Positions 8,860-19,100 of a stretch of 64,000 nucleotides of DNA are shown piece after piece. How positions within the stretch are numbered: position 1 is the stretch's first letter; each line of letters opens with the position of its first letter. This stretch comes from an uncultured Aquimarina sp. Lineage in GTDB: Bacteria; Bacteroidota; Bacteroidia; Flavobacteriales; Flavobacteriaceae. The notes under the pieces were generated by a model, which was not told the DNA's origin, ran no database searches, and saw only the letters and a list, made by a program, of their open reading frames with translations. Location of the stretch: positions 62,001 to 126,000 of the forward strand of contig CANMML010000006.1 in NCBI GenBank assembly GCA_947499005.1. The letters are read 5' to 3'. The position numbers and the translations under genes are program-made.

Positions 8860-9868
8860 GTTCTTAAAAGAAAGGCTATCTAATGATAATTTAAGATTGT
8901 CTGATGAAATTATTCATTTGCTAAAAGAGTATTCGGATAAACAGTATTTTAAAAGTACTTATTTGAGAGCAGCGCATACCAAAACACATGGTTTGTTAAA
9001 AGCTAAGCTACATGTAAAAGAAGATATCCCTCAAGAATTTAAGAAAGGGATTTTTTCAAAATCGAAGATATACGATGGCTTGATAAGAATCTCCAATGCA
9101 AGCCCTTTAAACCCGACCAAGACTAGCCCCGATTTCAGAGGTCTTTCGCTAAAAATAATAGATATTGATAATCTAGGGAATAATCAAGACTTTCTTTTTA
9201 CATCAAGCCCAACATTAACCATTAAAAGTATTCAATGGTTTAAAGAATTATTTACATTAGTTATAAAGGGAAAAATATTACCAATCTTTTTTTATGCAAT
9301 AAAAACGAAGAGCCTACCATTTATTTTTAAATACTTCAGAAAAAATAAAACAGATCTTAATCCTATTAAAATGTCTTTTTGGAGTGTTACGGCATCTCAA
9401 TTGGAAAATACCGTTGTAAAATATAAGATTGTTCCTAACAAAGAAAATAAATACATAGAAGATACAAATGGACATTCATTACTAGATAAAATTCAGAATG
9501 TACTTAGTCGAAGAGATGTGATTTACGATTTTTATGTTCAACAGTTTGTAAGTAATGAGATCACTCCTATTGAAGATATAAGTACTGAATGGAGAGAAGA
9601 TATCGCTCCCTTTACCAAAATTGGAGAACTTATAATTCCAAAACAACATTTTAATAAAGATGAATTGTTTGATTTAGTAAAGCAGATTAATTTTTCTCCT
9701 GGAAATTCTATCCAAGACCATTTCCCATTAGGACAACTTAATTTGAGCAGGGCTTATGTCTATGATATCATGTTTCGATTTAGGACCTCTAGAAGCAATA
9801 TTCAACCCATAAAAGTAACACAACAATTATTTGATAACCTCAATTATGACATTACAAGAAGTATTTAA
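8837..9868 (+). CDS. Catalase-related heme protein (fatty acid hydroperoxide-metabolising type)
   Basis: This 343-residue protein has the minimal catalase fold of the y4iL-like / catalase-related allene oxide synthase group, far shorter than true catalases. Landmarks are a distal His in RAAHTKTHG (H47), the RISNASP and SPDFRGLSLKI strand region, and a C-terminal RAYVYD where R-x3-Y fits the proximal heme tyrosine motif. The usual distal Asn region reads FLFTSSPT, with Ser where Asn is expected. Such proteins in corals and cyanobacteria convert fatty acid hydroperoxides. It shares an operon with a cyclooxygenase-like dioxygenase, as in the known Nostoc pairing of a linoleate 10S-dioxygenase with a catalase-related hydroperoxide lyase. 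Substrate and product are inferred. No signal peptide, so probably cytoplasmic or membrane-associated. Confidence 0.75.
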   Translation: MEYSYQNEFLKERLSNDNLRLSDEIIHLLKEYSDKQYFKSTYLRAAHTKTHGLLKAKLHVKEDIPQEFKKGIFSKSKIYDGLIRISNASPLNPTKTSPDFRGLSLKIIDIDNLGNNQDFLFTSSPTLTIKSIQWFKELFTLVIKGKILPIFFYAIKTKSLPFIFKYFRKNKTDLNPIKMSFWSVTASQLENTVVKYKIVPNKENKYIEDTNGHSLLDKIQNVLSRRDVIYDFYVQQFVSNEITPIEDISTEWREDIAPFTKIGELIIPKQHFNKDELFDLVKQINFSPGNSIQDHFPLGQLNLSRAYVYDIMFRFRTSRSNIQPIKVTQQLFDNLNYDITRSI

Positions 9869-10778
9869 GAAAATGCAACCAGGGGATATTATCCTTGAAA
9901 AAGGAACAGATTTCTTAGCAGAATGTATTGCACATTTTGATAGAGCAAATTATTGCCACACCTTAATATACTTAGGTAAAAAAGAAGTTATTCATGCTGG
10001 TCTTGCAGGGGTGCATACCCTTGGTATTACTGACGCCCTTTGTGAAGCACAATATTTTCAGGTTTTTAGATTAAAAGATACAAATGTAGATATACAACAA
10101 GTAATTGAAAAAGGGAAAAGTTATATCGGTGCTATGTATGGTCATAGTCACATGCTGCTACTTGCTTTAATACTTTTAAGTGATCGAATTAGCTACCCTT
10201 TAAGGATGTCAAAGTTTGCAAGAAAAGTATTAGAGAATGCTACCTCGATATTAGTTTCTTTTAAAGGTAGAAATAAAAGTATGATCTGTTCTGAGTTTGC
10301 ATATCGGGCTTACAATGAATCAGAACAAGGGGAATTGATAAAAGTTGATAGAAACAATTTTTATAAAAATGAAAGATCCATTTTAGATGATATAGACAAA
10401 CCCTATTCTTTTTTGGAAGTAGATTGGGGAACAAATAATTCAATACAAAGTGAGGTAATTGAAGGTATAGAAGAATTAAAGCAACTATACCAAGATGGAT
10501 TAAAAGATAAGGGAATTATTACTCGAGAATTTTTAACCCCAGAAGAAGAAGCTTTAGAAGTAGCCAAGATAAATTTTAAAGAGGCTTATAATGAGCTTTT
10601 TGAAAAAGACATTTTAAGCTTTGAAGATGAAGAAATGACAAGAGGAGCTTTTACAGATTTTATAACATTTCTAAAATTAGACGGAGCCAAATTTGTAACT
10701 CCTGGAGATTTAGCAGAATCCGAATCTTTGATAAAAGTATTTGAAAAACCAATTAGAGTTAATAATACACCATTTTAA
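9846..10778 (+). CDS. YiiX-type permuted NlpC/P60 (papain-like) hydrolase
   Basis: The longest frame opens with TTG at 9831, but the ATG at 9846 (MTLQEVFKKMQPGDIILEKG) is the likelier start and gives 310 residues. The first half matches YiiX/YaeF-like permuted papain-fold enzymes: PGDIIL, a catalytic His in YCHTLIYLG (H38) and a catalytic Cys in MICSEFAYRAY (C148). The order His before Cys is typical of permuted NlpC/P60 and LRAT-like folds. The C-terminal 140 residues are acidic and helical and I do not recognise them. Relatives hydrolyse amide or ester bonds in peptidoglycan peptides or lipids. Sitting between two oxylipin-type heme enzymes, it may release or transfer an acyl chain; that is inference. 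Confidence 0.75.
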   Translation: MTLQEVFKKMQPGDIILEKGTDFLAECIAHFDRANYCHTLIYLGKKEVIHAGLAGVHTLGITDALCEAQYFQVFRLKDTNVDIQQVIEKGKSYIGAMYGHSHMLLLALILLSDRISYPLRMSKFARKVLENATSILVSFKGRNKSMICSEFAYRAYNESEQGELIKVDRNNFYKNERSILDDIDKPYSFLEVDWGTNNSIQSEVIEGIEELKQLYQDGLKDKGIITREFLTPEEEALEVAKINFKEAYNELFEKDILSFEDEEMTRGAFTDFITFLKLDGAKFVTPGDLAESESLIKVFEKPIRVNNTPF

Positions 10779-10781
10779 TTT

Positions 10782-12485
10782 ATGTTATCTGTCCGTCTAT
10801 CCCATCAAAAGAAATCGTTTTTCAATTTTATGTTGAAATTTTTGTATTCCAATAAAAAATATAGACATGCAATTTCAAAACGAATGATTAACGCATCAAT
10901 GCCCAAAGAAGTAATAAGACCTGTTCCATTAAGTACTTTTTCGAATACTGATGCACCTTCTAGAAAAGATCATACCAATGATTATTATAACCCTATTCTG
11001 TGGGATACGAATTCTTATGCTTCTTGGAGCTCTTTAACTAATAAAAAATTCTCTAATAGATTGTTAGGTTGTGCTAGTCAAGCATATTACGATAGTTTAC
11101 CACCTGTAGAAGATGTGAAAAAGATGTTTTTACGAGATGGAAAACCAATGAAACCATCAGAAAAAACGTCTACTTTATTCATGAGTTTTGCTCAATGGTT
11201 TACAGACGGTTTTTTTATAAGCGATCCACACGATTTAAGGAAAAATAGATCTTCCCATCAAGTTGATTTGTGCCAGATATATGGCTTAGATAATAAAACC
11301 ACAAAAATATTACGAAAAGGAGAAGGAGGTCTTTTAAAGACACAAAAAATAAAAGTAGTTTTTGATGGAAAAGAAGTAGAAAAAGATTTCCCACCTTATT
11401 TATATGAAAGAGATTTAGATAATAACCTTGTAATAAAGAAAGAGTTTCAAGAATTACCTTATTTGAAAGACTTAGAGGGTTTTTACAGACATCAATGGAA
11501 AGATGAGAATCGAAAAAGCAAAATGTATGCAACTGGTATTTTTCGGGGGAATATGACCATTACGCATACAGCATTTAATATTCTTTTTATTCGAAGTCAC
11601 AATAAGATAGCCAAACAAATTCAACAAGAACATAATGATTGGAATGATGATCGCATTTTTGAAACAGCACGGAATGTTCTTATTTCTATATTTTTAAGCA
11701 TTGTTGTTGAAGATTATGTAGCACATCTGAATCCTTCAATTTTAAAACTTGTTCTTGATAATTCATACGCAGAACAACAACATTGGTACAGAGAGAATTG
11801 GGTTTCTATAGAATTCAATTTACTTTATCGTTGGCATTCATTGATACCAGATAAAATAAAAATTGCTAGTCAATATCTAAATATAGAAAAGGACTTTCAT
11901 CTTAATAATACGATTGTCGAACAATACGATATTGGTAGAATACTAGAAGATATTTCTTTTCAACAATCGGGTATGCTAGGCACATTGTATAATGTACCAG
12001 ACTTTATGGCTCCTGTAGAAGAAATGTCTATAAATACTGCAAGGGCATTAAGGATAAAGCCTTATAATGATTACCGAGAAGTTTTTGGACTTAAAAAGCT
12101 TACCTCATTTGATGAGTTAACTGATAATGAAAAGGTAAAGACAGAGTTAAAAAAACTCTATGGCTCTATAGATAGCGTTGAATTTTATGTTGGACTTTTT
12201 GCAGATGAAAAAACACAAGTGCCAGGGAAACTTGTCAAACTATTTTCCGATGGAATGCAACCTGTTATGGGAGCTTTAATGTATAAAATGGTTGCCTACG
12301 AGGCCTATTCACAAATCTTGACTAATCCATTGCTTGCTAAACGGATTTATCTAAACGAAGATATATTCTCAAAGATAGGTGTTGAGACTGTAAAAAACAT
12401 AGGTACACTAACGGACTTAATGAAGTTTACTGAGGGGGAAAGGTATATGCTAAACTTTCAGAATTTAGAAACAGAAACTATATGA
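10782..12485 (+). CDS. Cyclooxygenase-like animal heme peroxidase (fatty acid dioxygenase)
   Basis: This 567-residue protein belongs to the animal heme peroxidase family, nearest in motif to cyclooxygenases and fungal or bacterial fatty acid dioxygenases. The helix THTAFNILFIRSHNKIA precedes WNDDRIFETARNVLISIFLS and VEDYVAHL. The sequence EFNLLYRWHSLIPD holds the catalytic Tyr (Y349) and proximal heme His (H352) at the spacing of COX Tyr385/His388. At the distal side, FAQWFTDGFF aligns with COX FAQHFTHQFF: Gln (Q138) is kept, but the distal His is Asp (D142). It probably oxygenates an unsaturated fatty acid, with the catalase-related partner using the hydroperoxide. No signal peptide is seen. 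Confidence 0.82.
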   Translation: MLSVRLSHQKKSFFNFMLKFLYSNKKYRHAISKRMINASMPKEVIRPVPLSTFSNTDAPSRKDHTNDYYNPILWDTNSYASWSSLTNKKFSNRLLGCASQAYYDSLPPVEDVKKMFLRDGKPMKPSEKTSTLFMSFAQWFTDGFFISDPHDLRKNRSSHQVDLCQIYGLDNKTTKILRKGEGGLLKTQKIKVVFDGKEVEKDFPPYLYERDLDNNLVIKKEFQELPYLKDLEGFYRHQWKDENRKSKMYATGIFRGNMTITHTAFNILFIRSHNKIAKQIQQEHNDWNDDRIFETARNVLISIFLSIVVEDYVAHLNPSILKLVLDNSYAEQQHWYRENWVSIEFNLLYRWHSLIPDKIKIASQYLNIEKDFHLNNTIVEQYDIGRILEDISFQQSGMLGTLYNVPDFMAPVEEMSINTARALRIKPYNDYREVFGLKKLTSFDELTDNEKVKTELKKLYGSIDSVEFYVGLFADEKTQVPGKLVKLFSDGMQPVMGALMYKMVAYEAYSQILTNPLLAKRIYLNEDIFSKIGVETVKNIGTLTDLMKFTEGERYMLNFQNLETETI

Positions 12486-13339
12486 TTTTAAGCGAAAAAT
12501 TAAAAAAAGATCTAACTCAAGGTAAGCTTCAAAAAGCAGTAAATCAGTTATTAGAAATCTCAAAAAAATCTAGAGACAATGAATTTTATCATAGTATTAT
12601 TATGTTGTCCGGGAATATAAAAACCATAATAAGGGATAAAATGGAGGGGGAAATAACTGATGAAACAGAAAGGGCTTATATAGCAAAGGCTAAGAAATCA
12701 GCTTTATTTTATATTGATGAATATATAGACGACATTGACGCATCGATTGCAAATACTATACAGTATAAAGAGCGTATTTTATTTTTAGGAGCTAATCCCC
12801 CCAAGACAAAAAGACCATTAAGTCTTACACAAGAAATAGCAAGAGTTCAAGATGAATTGGATAGATCCATTTTACGAGATACGATCTCTTTAAATCAGTT
12901 TTGGGATATAACCCCTGTAGATATAGCAAGAAGACTTCTAGAAATTAAACCAACAATTTTTCATTTTTCAGGTCATGGAGAACCTTCAGAGGGGCGTATT
13001 GTAGTGCATAAAGATGCTGAAAATTATAGTATTATAGAAAATGAAGCGTTGGCTAATATTTTGAACAATACAACGTCAATACAATGTATAGTCCTTAATT
13101 GTTGTTATTCGGAAAAATTAGCAAAAATCATTTTAGAGAAAACAGCTATTAAAAATATCATAGGGATGAGTAAAGCAATTCCTGACAAGGCGGCTATATC
13201 TTTTGCTAAAGGTTTTTATATGGCTATCGGTGCAGGGGAAGATTATGAAAGTGCATATGAGATTGGAAAAAGTATAGTTGAATTAGAGGGGGTTAATGGT
13301 GCAGATATTCCTGTTTTTAAAAAATTAATAAACGAGTAG
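12482..13339 (+). CDS. EAD-CHAT caspase-like protease
   Basis: This 285-residue cytoplasmic protein begins with a helical effector-associated domain of the EAD11 kind (residues about 1-85: LTQGKLQKAVNQLLEI and a second helix pair). A small caspase-like CHAT domain follows (about 95-285). The catalytic His is in FHFSGHGEPSEG (H165) and the Cys in VLNCCYSEKLA (C208 most likely, C207 adjacent). The start codon overlaps the stop of the dioxygenase gene (ATGA), indicating coupling. The neighbour at 13343 carries the same kind of N-terminal domain, so homotypic EAD contact between the two is likely. Known bacterial EAD systems use this for recruiting effectors; the trigger here is not known. Confidence 0.82.
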   Translation: MILSEKLKKDLTQGKLQKAVNQLLEISKKSRDNEFYHSIIMLSGNIKTIIRDKMEGEITDETERAYIAKAKKSALFYIDEYIDDIDASIANTIQYKERILFLGANPPKTKRPLSLTQEIARVQDELDRSILRDTISLNQFWDITPVDIARRLLEIKPTIFHFSGHGEPSEGRIVVHKDAENYSIIENEALANILNNTTSIQCIVLNCCYSEKLAKIILEKTAIKNIIGMSKAIPDKAAISFAKGFYMAIGAGEDYESAYEIGKSIVELEGVNGADIPVFKKLINE

Positions 13340-13342
13340 AGG

Positions 13343-14125
13343 ATGTCTATTGCTAAAGAAAATATCAGAAAATATATTCAGAAAGGAAGATTAGAAAAAG
13401 CACTTCAAGAAGCTAGAAATTTAAAATTAAGTATTAGAGAAAAAACAATATTAGATCTCATAGAAGCAGATTTTAATAGTCTGAAAATTTCAGTAGCAGA
13501 GGGCCAAGCTTCAGATGAAAAAGAAAAAGTTGAAAAAGCGAAATTGAATAAAAGGCTTCTGTATTTAATTTCAGGAGGAATTAAACAGAAAAAATTTCTT
13601 TATGTACTGATAGCTGTATTAATTTTTGTTTCTGTTACAGCTTATTTTTTGATTCCAGATATCAGATGTGTTTTTAAAAATTGCAACTATGATATTAATG
13701 TAGAATTATCTCTTAATAAAGAAAAATCAACTACTGGTATCTATGAATATGGAAAAGGAGAAGAGGTTAGTATCTATGCAAAAGTTAATCACCCATCGTA
13801 TTTAAATGTTTTTAGCTATACACCAAAAGATTCCATATTAGTTCTTTTGAAGCAAAATAGAGAACTCCCAGAGAAGTGGGTGGATGAAAAATTTCTAGTG
13901 GGTAGAGGAGAAGTTGATGTTTCTCATGGCGATACTACGATAATTTATGTTTTTGCAAATGACAAGCCTTTTAAAGAAATTCAAAAAACCGAAAGAACGC
14001 ATCAATCTACAGATGAAATAGTCATAACAGACCTAAATTTTAAACAAGGAATAATTAGGTCAAGAGGTTTTAGACAGAAATATGGATTAGATAGTAAATC
14101 TTTAATCATAAAAACATCAATGTAA
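13343..14125 (+). CDS. EAD-transmembrane-DUF4384-like adaptor
   Basis: This 260-residue protein has three parts. Residues 1-78 form an EAD11-like helical domain (IRKYIQKGRLEKALQEARNL, then EADFNSLKISVAEGQAS) that resembles the N-terminus of the CHAT protein before it. Residues about 85-107 are one transmembrane helix (FLYVLIAVLIFVSVTAYFLI). The rest is a DUF4384-like beta domain (GEEVSIYAKVNHPSYLNVFS). With EAD inside and DUF4384 outside, it can link an envelope event to cytoplasmic protease recruitment. The secreted caspase encoded next ends in a related domain. It begins three bases after the previous stop. Confidence 0.72.
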   Translation: MSIAKENIRKYIQKGRLEKALQEARNLKLSIREKTILDLIEADFNSLKISVAEGQASDEKEKVEKAKLNKRLLYLISGGIKQKKFLYVLIAVLIFVSVTAYFLIPDIRCVFKNCNYDINVELSLNKEKSTTGIYEYGKGEEVSIYAKVNHPSYLNVFSYTPKDSILVLLKQNRELPEKWVDEKFLVGRGEVDVSHGDTTIIYVFANDKPFKEIQKTERTHQSTDEIVITDLNFKQGIIRSRGFRQKYGLDSKSLIIKTSM

Positions 14126-14147
14126 AAACTATTAAAACCAACTACAT

Positions 14148-16094
14148 ATGAAAATAATACTCACACTTTTAATGATTTGTATAAGTATATCTGGCTTTTC
14201 TAAAAAAGTAGCTATAATTATTGCTGTAGGTGATTATCCTTCTGAAAGCGGATGGGGAGATATTAGCTCTGCTAATGATATTTCGTTAGTAAAAAATGCT
14301 ATTCAAAAACATGGTTTTTTAGATGAAAATATTTACACGATTCAAGATGCAGAGGCTACAAAAAAAGGTATAGTTGATTTATTCACGAAAGTAGGTAAGG
14401 TTTTGAGTCAAGGTGATATACTAGTTGTACATATTTCTTCTCATGGTCAACCAATTTTTGATCAGAATGATGACGAAACAGATGGCCTGGACGAGTCCAT
14501 AATACCCTATGATGCTAAGAGCAAATATTCATTTTTTTATAAAGGAGAAAAACACCTTAGAGATGATGAGCTAGGAATAATTTTCACGAAATACAGGAAT
14601 ACACTTGGTAAAGATGGTCAAGTCTTAATTACTTTTGATTCTTGTCATTCTGGAAGTGCTATTCGAGGAGGCATTGGACGAGGAGGGAAACCTGCTTTTG
14701 TACCTGAAAATTGGAAAAAAACAGCAAGAAAACGGACTAAAGATTATAGTTTTTTTCAAAAGCAAAAACTGAACGAAAATGCAGCACCTTATGTTTTTAT
14801 AAGTGCATCTACTGCAGATGAGGTTAATTATGAATACAATGGTTTCGGTTCTCTTTCTTTTGCTTTTTCTAAAGCCGTAGATCGATTAGGGAAAGGAGTT
14901 ACGTACAGGCAGCTTTTCGCAGAGATTGCCAAACATATGAATGTGATTGTCCCCATGCAAACCCCAACAGTAGAAGGTGATATCGATTATAAATTATTTA
15001 ATGGTGATTATGTAGCACAGGAAGAATATTTTAAAGTTTCTAAGAAATTAAAAGATAACCTCATTGAAATTAATACGGGAAAATTTAACGGAATTTTCGA
15101 AGGGTCTACTTTGAGTATTCTACCATCAGGTACGACTAAGTTTTCTGAAGATAAGGTGCTAGCCAAAGGAAAAATTACCAAAGCGAATTATGGTACATCC
15201 AAAGTGCTGTTAGATCGAAAATTGAATTCGGATAATCCAAAGTCATATTGGGTTTTTATGGAGAGTATTAATTATGGTGCAATTAGTGTAAAAGCATACT
15301 TCGATAATATAAAAGATCAAAAAGTGATTGATGGGGTTAAAAAGTTTTTCAATAAAAATAACCTAGGTGAAATTGTCAAAGATTCGTTGAAATCTGATGT
15401 TATCATAAGAAAAGAAAAAGGACAATACACCCTAAGTGTTAAAGGGTTTGAAGCGTTTAACACATCAAAAAAGGACAGAGGGGAAGATCAAATAGCTGAT
15501 TTAAATGCCAAAATTTTCAGTTACGCTCAAGGAAGGTATATTAAAGATATTCATTTGGAAAATGCAGATTATGATTTCGAATTTGAATTAATGCCTGTGG
15601 TGTATGATGAAGCTTATGAGAAGGTAAAAGGAGAACCTAAGAGTATGCAAACTGCTAATTATAAAAATGAGGTGCTATATGTAAAAGAAGAAATGGAATA
15701 TTTCTTTTTGAAAGTCACCAATAAAAGTGATTCCGATATTTATTTTAGATTCCTAGAAATTTACCCAAGTGGAAAAATAGGTGAATTCTTCCCTAATGAA
15801 GAATGTAAACTTCGAGATGATGAAACCAAATTACCTGCTAAGAGCACTAAGATTTTTAAAGATTGTCTTTTTAGTTTCTCTTCTCCTTATGAAAAATTGA
15901 TGATCAAAGGTTTTGCGACGAATGCACCTTTAAATTTTGATCATGTAATTTCTAGAGATATAATGAAAGGGTCTAATACTCCTTTGGAACAATTTCTAAA
16001 ATCTACATACACTAAGAAGAGGAGTTCCGATCCAAAAATGGTTAAGAAATTGGAAGGAAATACGGAGGAGTTATTTTATGAGATTATTGAGTAA
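14148..16094 (+). CDS. Secreted caspase-like (C14) peptidase with DUF4384
   Basis: This 648-residue protein has a short Sec signal peptide (LTLLMICISISGFS), so it acts in the periplasm or outside the cell. A caspase p20-like domain follows: KVAIIIAVGDYPS, a catalytic His in VVHISSHGQ (H99) and the Cys in FDSCHSGSAIRGG (C166). A conserved acidic stretch, DETDGLDESIIPYD, lies between them. The middle (about 300-500) is beta-rich and unrecognised. The C-terminus (about 520-600) has DUF4384 features (FFLKVTNKSDSDIYFRFLEI, PSGKIGEFFP). It may pair with the periplasmic half of the adaptor at 13343. Caspase-like enzymes of this type usually prefer basic P1 residues; specificity here is not predictable. 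Confidence 0.85.
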   Translation: MKIILTLLMICISISGFSKKVAIIIAVGDYPSESGWGDISSANDISLVKNAIQKHGFLDENIYTIQDAEATKKGIVDLFTKVGKVLSQGDILVVHISSHGQPIFDQNDDETDGLDESIIPYDAKSKYSFFYKGEKHLRDDELGIIFTKYRNTLGKDGQVLITFDSCHSGSAIRGGIGRGGKPAFVPENWKKTARKRTKDYSFFQKQKLNENAAPYVFISASTADEVNYEYNGFGSLSFAFSKAVDRLGKGVTYRQLFAEIAKHMNVIVPMQTPTVEGDIDYKLFNGDYVAQEEYFKVSKKLKDNLIEINTGKFNGIFEGSTLSILPSGTTKFSEDKVLAKGKITKANYGTSKVLLDRKLNSDNPKSYWVFMESINYGAISVKAYFDNIKDQKVIDGVKKFFNKNNLGEIVKDSLKSDVIIRKEKGQYTLSVKGFEAFNTSKKDRGEDQIADLNAKIFSYAQGRYIKDIHLENADYDFEFELMPVVYDEAYEKVKGEPKSMQTANYKNEVLYVKEEMEYFFLKVTNKSDSDIYFRFLEIYPSGKIGEFFPNEECKLRDDETKLPAKSTKIFKDCLFSFSSPYEKLMIKGFATNAPLNFDHVISRDIMKGSNTPLEQFLKSTYTKKRSSDPKMVKKLEGNTEELFYEIIE

Positions 16095-16105
16095 TAGTTT
16101 ACGAT

Positions 16106-19100
16106 ATGAAAATCTTATTATATTTATTAATAGCATCTATAACCATAAAAAAACTATTCAGTCAATCAGATTCATTAAAGGTTAGACTAAAGGACTACCA
16201 TTCTGCACAAATTACACAAATAAAGACAAAAAATGATCAAAAATATCTTGTTACAGGAGATGCTTCGGGAAAAATAATTTTGTCTAACACAAAAGATTTT
16301 ACCCCCGTAAAGACTTTAGTAAAGCCTAATGGGATACCCATAAAAAAAATTAGGCTTACCAATAATGATTCCATAATACTTTACACTCAAAACTATCAAA
16401 CAAAGGATAAAAAAGTAGATTCTTTATATTTTTTAGATCATAATTATGAAACATTTAATAGAGTTGAAATTCTAGGTAATGCTTTTTTCGAAGATCAGGA
16501 TGATGTTTTTTTAAGTTATATATCATCAAAAAATGATAAAGGAATTCTAGTTCTAGATAAATCCTTAAATCTAGTAGAAGCTATAGAATTGCCTAAAAAA
16601 ATTAGTTTTGGGTTTGATGTAGAAAAAGCTTTTTACGATAAGGAAAGTAGAAAAATACTTTATTCTGAAATTAGGTTTGATAATTCCAAAAGACTTGTGT
16701 TAAGGGATCTTAAAACGAAAACTGATTTAAAGGTTTTAGAAATTAATGAAGATTATGTAATACTAAGTCTTTTTAAAAGTAATGGAACCTATATGGCTTT
16801 GATAAATAATAAAATTAAAAATGAACTTTATATTTGTGACTTATCTAAAAAGTTTGATGTTAAAAACCCAATTTCTAATGATCTAGGTAATGGACATAAT
16901 TTTATAGCTAAAAATACTAGCGTAAATGTTAGAATTAAATCGAATGGGTTCATAGATATTATAATATGTACACAGTCTGCTACTTCAACGACAATACATA
17001 TTCAATGTAAGGAAGGTAAATTTTCAAGGGAAATATTTACCAATTTTAAACAAGGATTTTCAAGTTGTTTTATCGGAAATAAAGTTTTAATAGCCTATAA
17101 CATTCAATCAAATGATTATAATACAACCTCCAATTTATTTGGATATGATTTAAAAACGAAAAGTAAAAAAGATATTAAAAATCAATTTAAAGGGGAGTTT
17201 TTTAAAGCTCATTTTTTTGACGACAATAGTTGGGTTACGTACGGTTTAGATAATAAATACGAAACTGCGATTAAATACTTTTCTTCAGGAACTTTTGAAA
17301 ATCGCTTCGATACTTTTAGTTTAAAAAATTATTTAGAAGTCCATTTTGATTTGATGGTTAGCTCACGGGATATCGAAATTAAAAAAGAAACCCAAAATAT
17401 TTATTTTCAAGCTTGGATGAAAAAAGATGCAGGTAACCCATATATCAAGAAAGTATTTAAATATAATCTTAAGGAAGATAAGCTATATAAAGTTTTTCCT
17501 GACGATGATAAAAAGTTTAGTGATAATGCAGCTTACCGTAAGCTATATTCTATTATAGATGCTAATGATAAAACAGATAGAGTTTTAATGAGTGAAAAGA
17601 CATACTACAATCGAGGTCATGTTGTCCCTCAAGAGTTTTTTCTGTTAGAAAATGATAAAATCAAAAAGTTAGACGGTCAATACAAATTTGGCAGGTTTTC
17701 AGGTAATGGAGATTATTTAGTAACTATTAACGATAAAAACATACTTGATATTCTAAAAGTTCCATCCTTTGAGAAAATATCTTCTAAAAAATTAGAATCT
17801 GGTTCTTATGATGTAAAGAACCTAGGTAATCTTTTTTATATCACGAACTCTTTTTCTACAATTTATGTTAATAAATGCAGTAAAGAAACAGTGATGATTA
17901 CAATTCATGAGAATAACGAGGTTAGTTACGTTATATCAGATTGTTCTATTTTAATAGATGTAGACATACATGAAAATAAATCTATTTTTGTTTTAGAAGG
18001 GAGAGGTATTGTAAGACAGTCAGGAAATACTCAAGCTAACAATCTTAAAACATATCCACTGTTTCAATTTCCTGTTTCAGAATTTCCTCAGAATGTTAGT
18101 TTTAATAAAGATGGAACCAAATTTATGACTAGCTTGAACAATGGTAAAATAAAAGTTTATGATTTTGAAACTTTAGAAAAACTCTCAGAGAGTATACACC
18201 CTAATATTGAAAGTCATGTATTTACAGATTTAAAAGGACACTTCTTTAGTAATATCGACCCTAAAAGCTTTCTAGTTGTAGAGCAAGGTTACAAATTCAA
18301 TTCAAATTTCACCAATATTGATTCAACATTATTTCGTCCAGACGAAATTTTAAAGGCTTATGGGAAACCTAATGAAGAATATCTAAAAACTTTAAAAAAA
18401 GCCGTTAGTTTAAGAAATCAATACAAAAAAGAAGATTTAACTACAGTAAAGGAGGTAGAAGATATTCCTTATCAAAAACCGAACTTATATCTTTTAACTA
18501 TAGGAGTTTCAGAATACAAAGACTCTAATTATAATTTAACATTTGCAGATAAAGATGCTATAGATATTATTGATGAATACACAGATTTAAATAATGAAGC
18601 AAAAGCTTTTTTACAAAAGAAGTTTTTCTCTCACAGATACCGAGTGATTCAAAATAAAGAAAACCAAATCAAAAGTAGTGGAAGTATTAACAAATACCAA
18701 AGTGGATATGGTGGACTTCATAAATGTATACCAATAGAAAAAGAAGGAAAAAAATGGATAGAATCTAAAGATGGTAAAGTTTGGAACTTATGGGATTTTA
18801 CTAAAAGAGAAGTTAAGCCTATTAAATTCGAAGGAATAATAGATCAAAATCTTGTCTTTATCAATCCAGATTCTCCAAATAGCTTTTTTTACGTAGGTAA
18901 GGACGATAAAATACTTTACGAATATAACTTTGAAGAGTTCTGTACAAGAGAAGTTAAAGTTGCATACGATACAAAATTTTGGTCTAGATTTTATAAAAAT
19001 ATAAAACCAATAAAAGACAATAAATGGGTTTATCTAAAAGATGTATTCTCGAGTTTACAAAAGGATACACACATATATAGAAGTAATTTATCTAATTTAT

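Noticed and set aside
8837-9868. Calling this gene a true catalase
   Set aside because: It is too short, and the distal Asn is replaced; the operon partner points to fatty acid hydroperoxide metabolism.
10194-10210. A TACCCTTTAAGGATG match resembling the 16-bp operator
   Set aside because: It lies inside the YiiX coding sequence, has a different spacer length and mismatched outer bases; probably chance.
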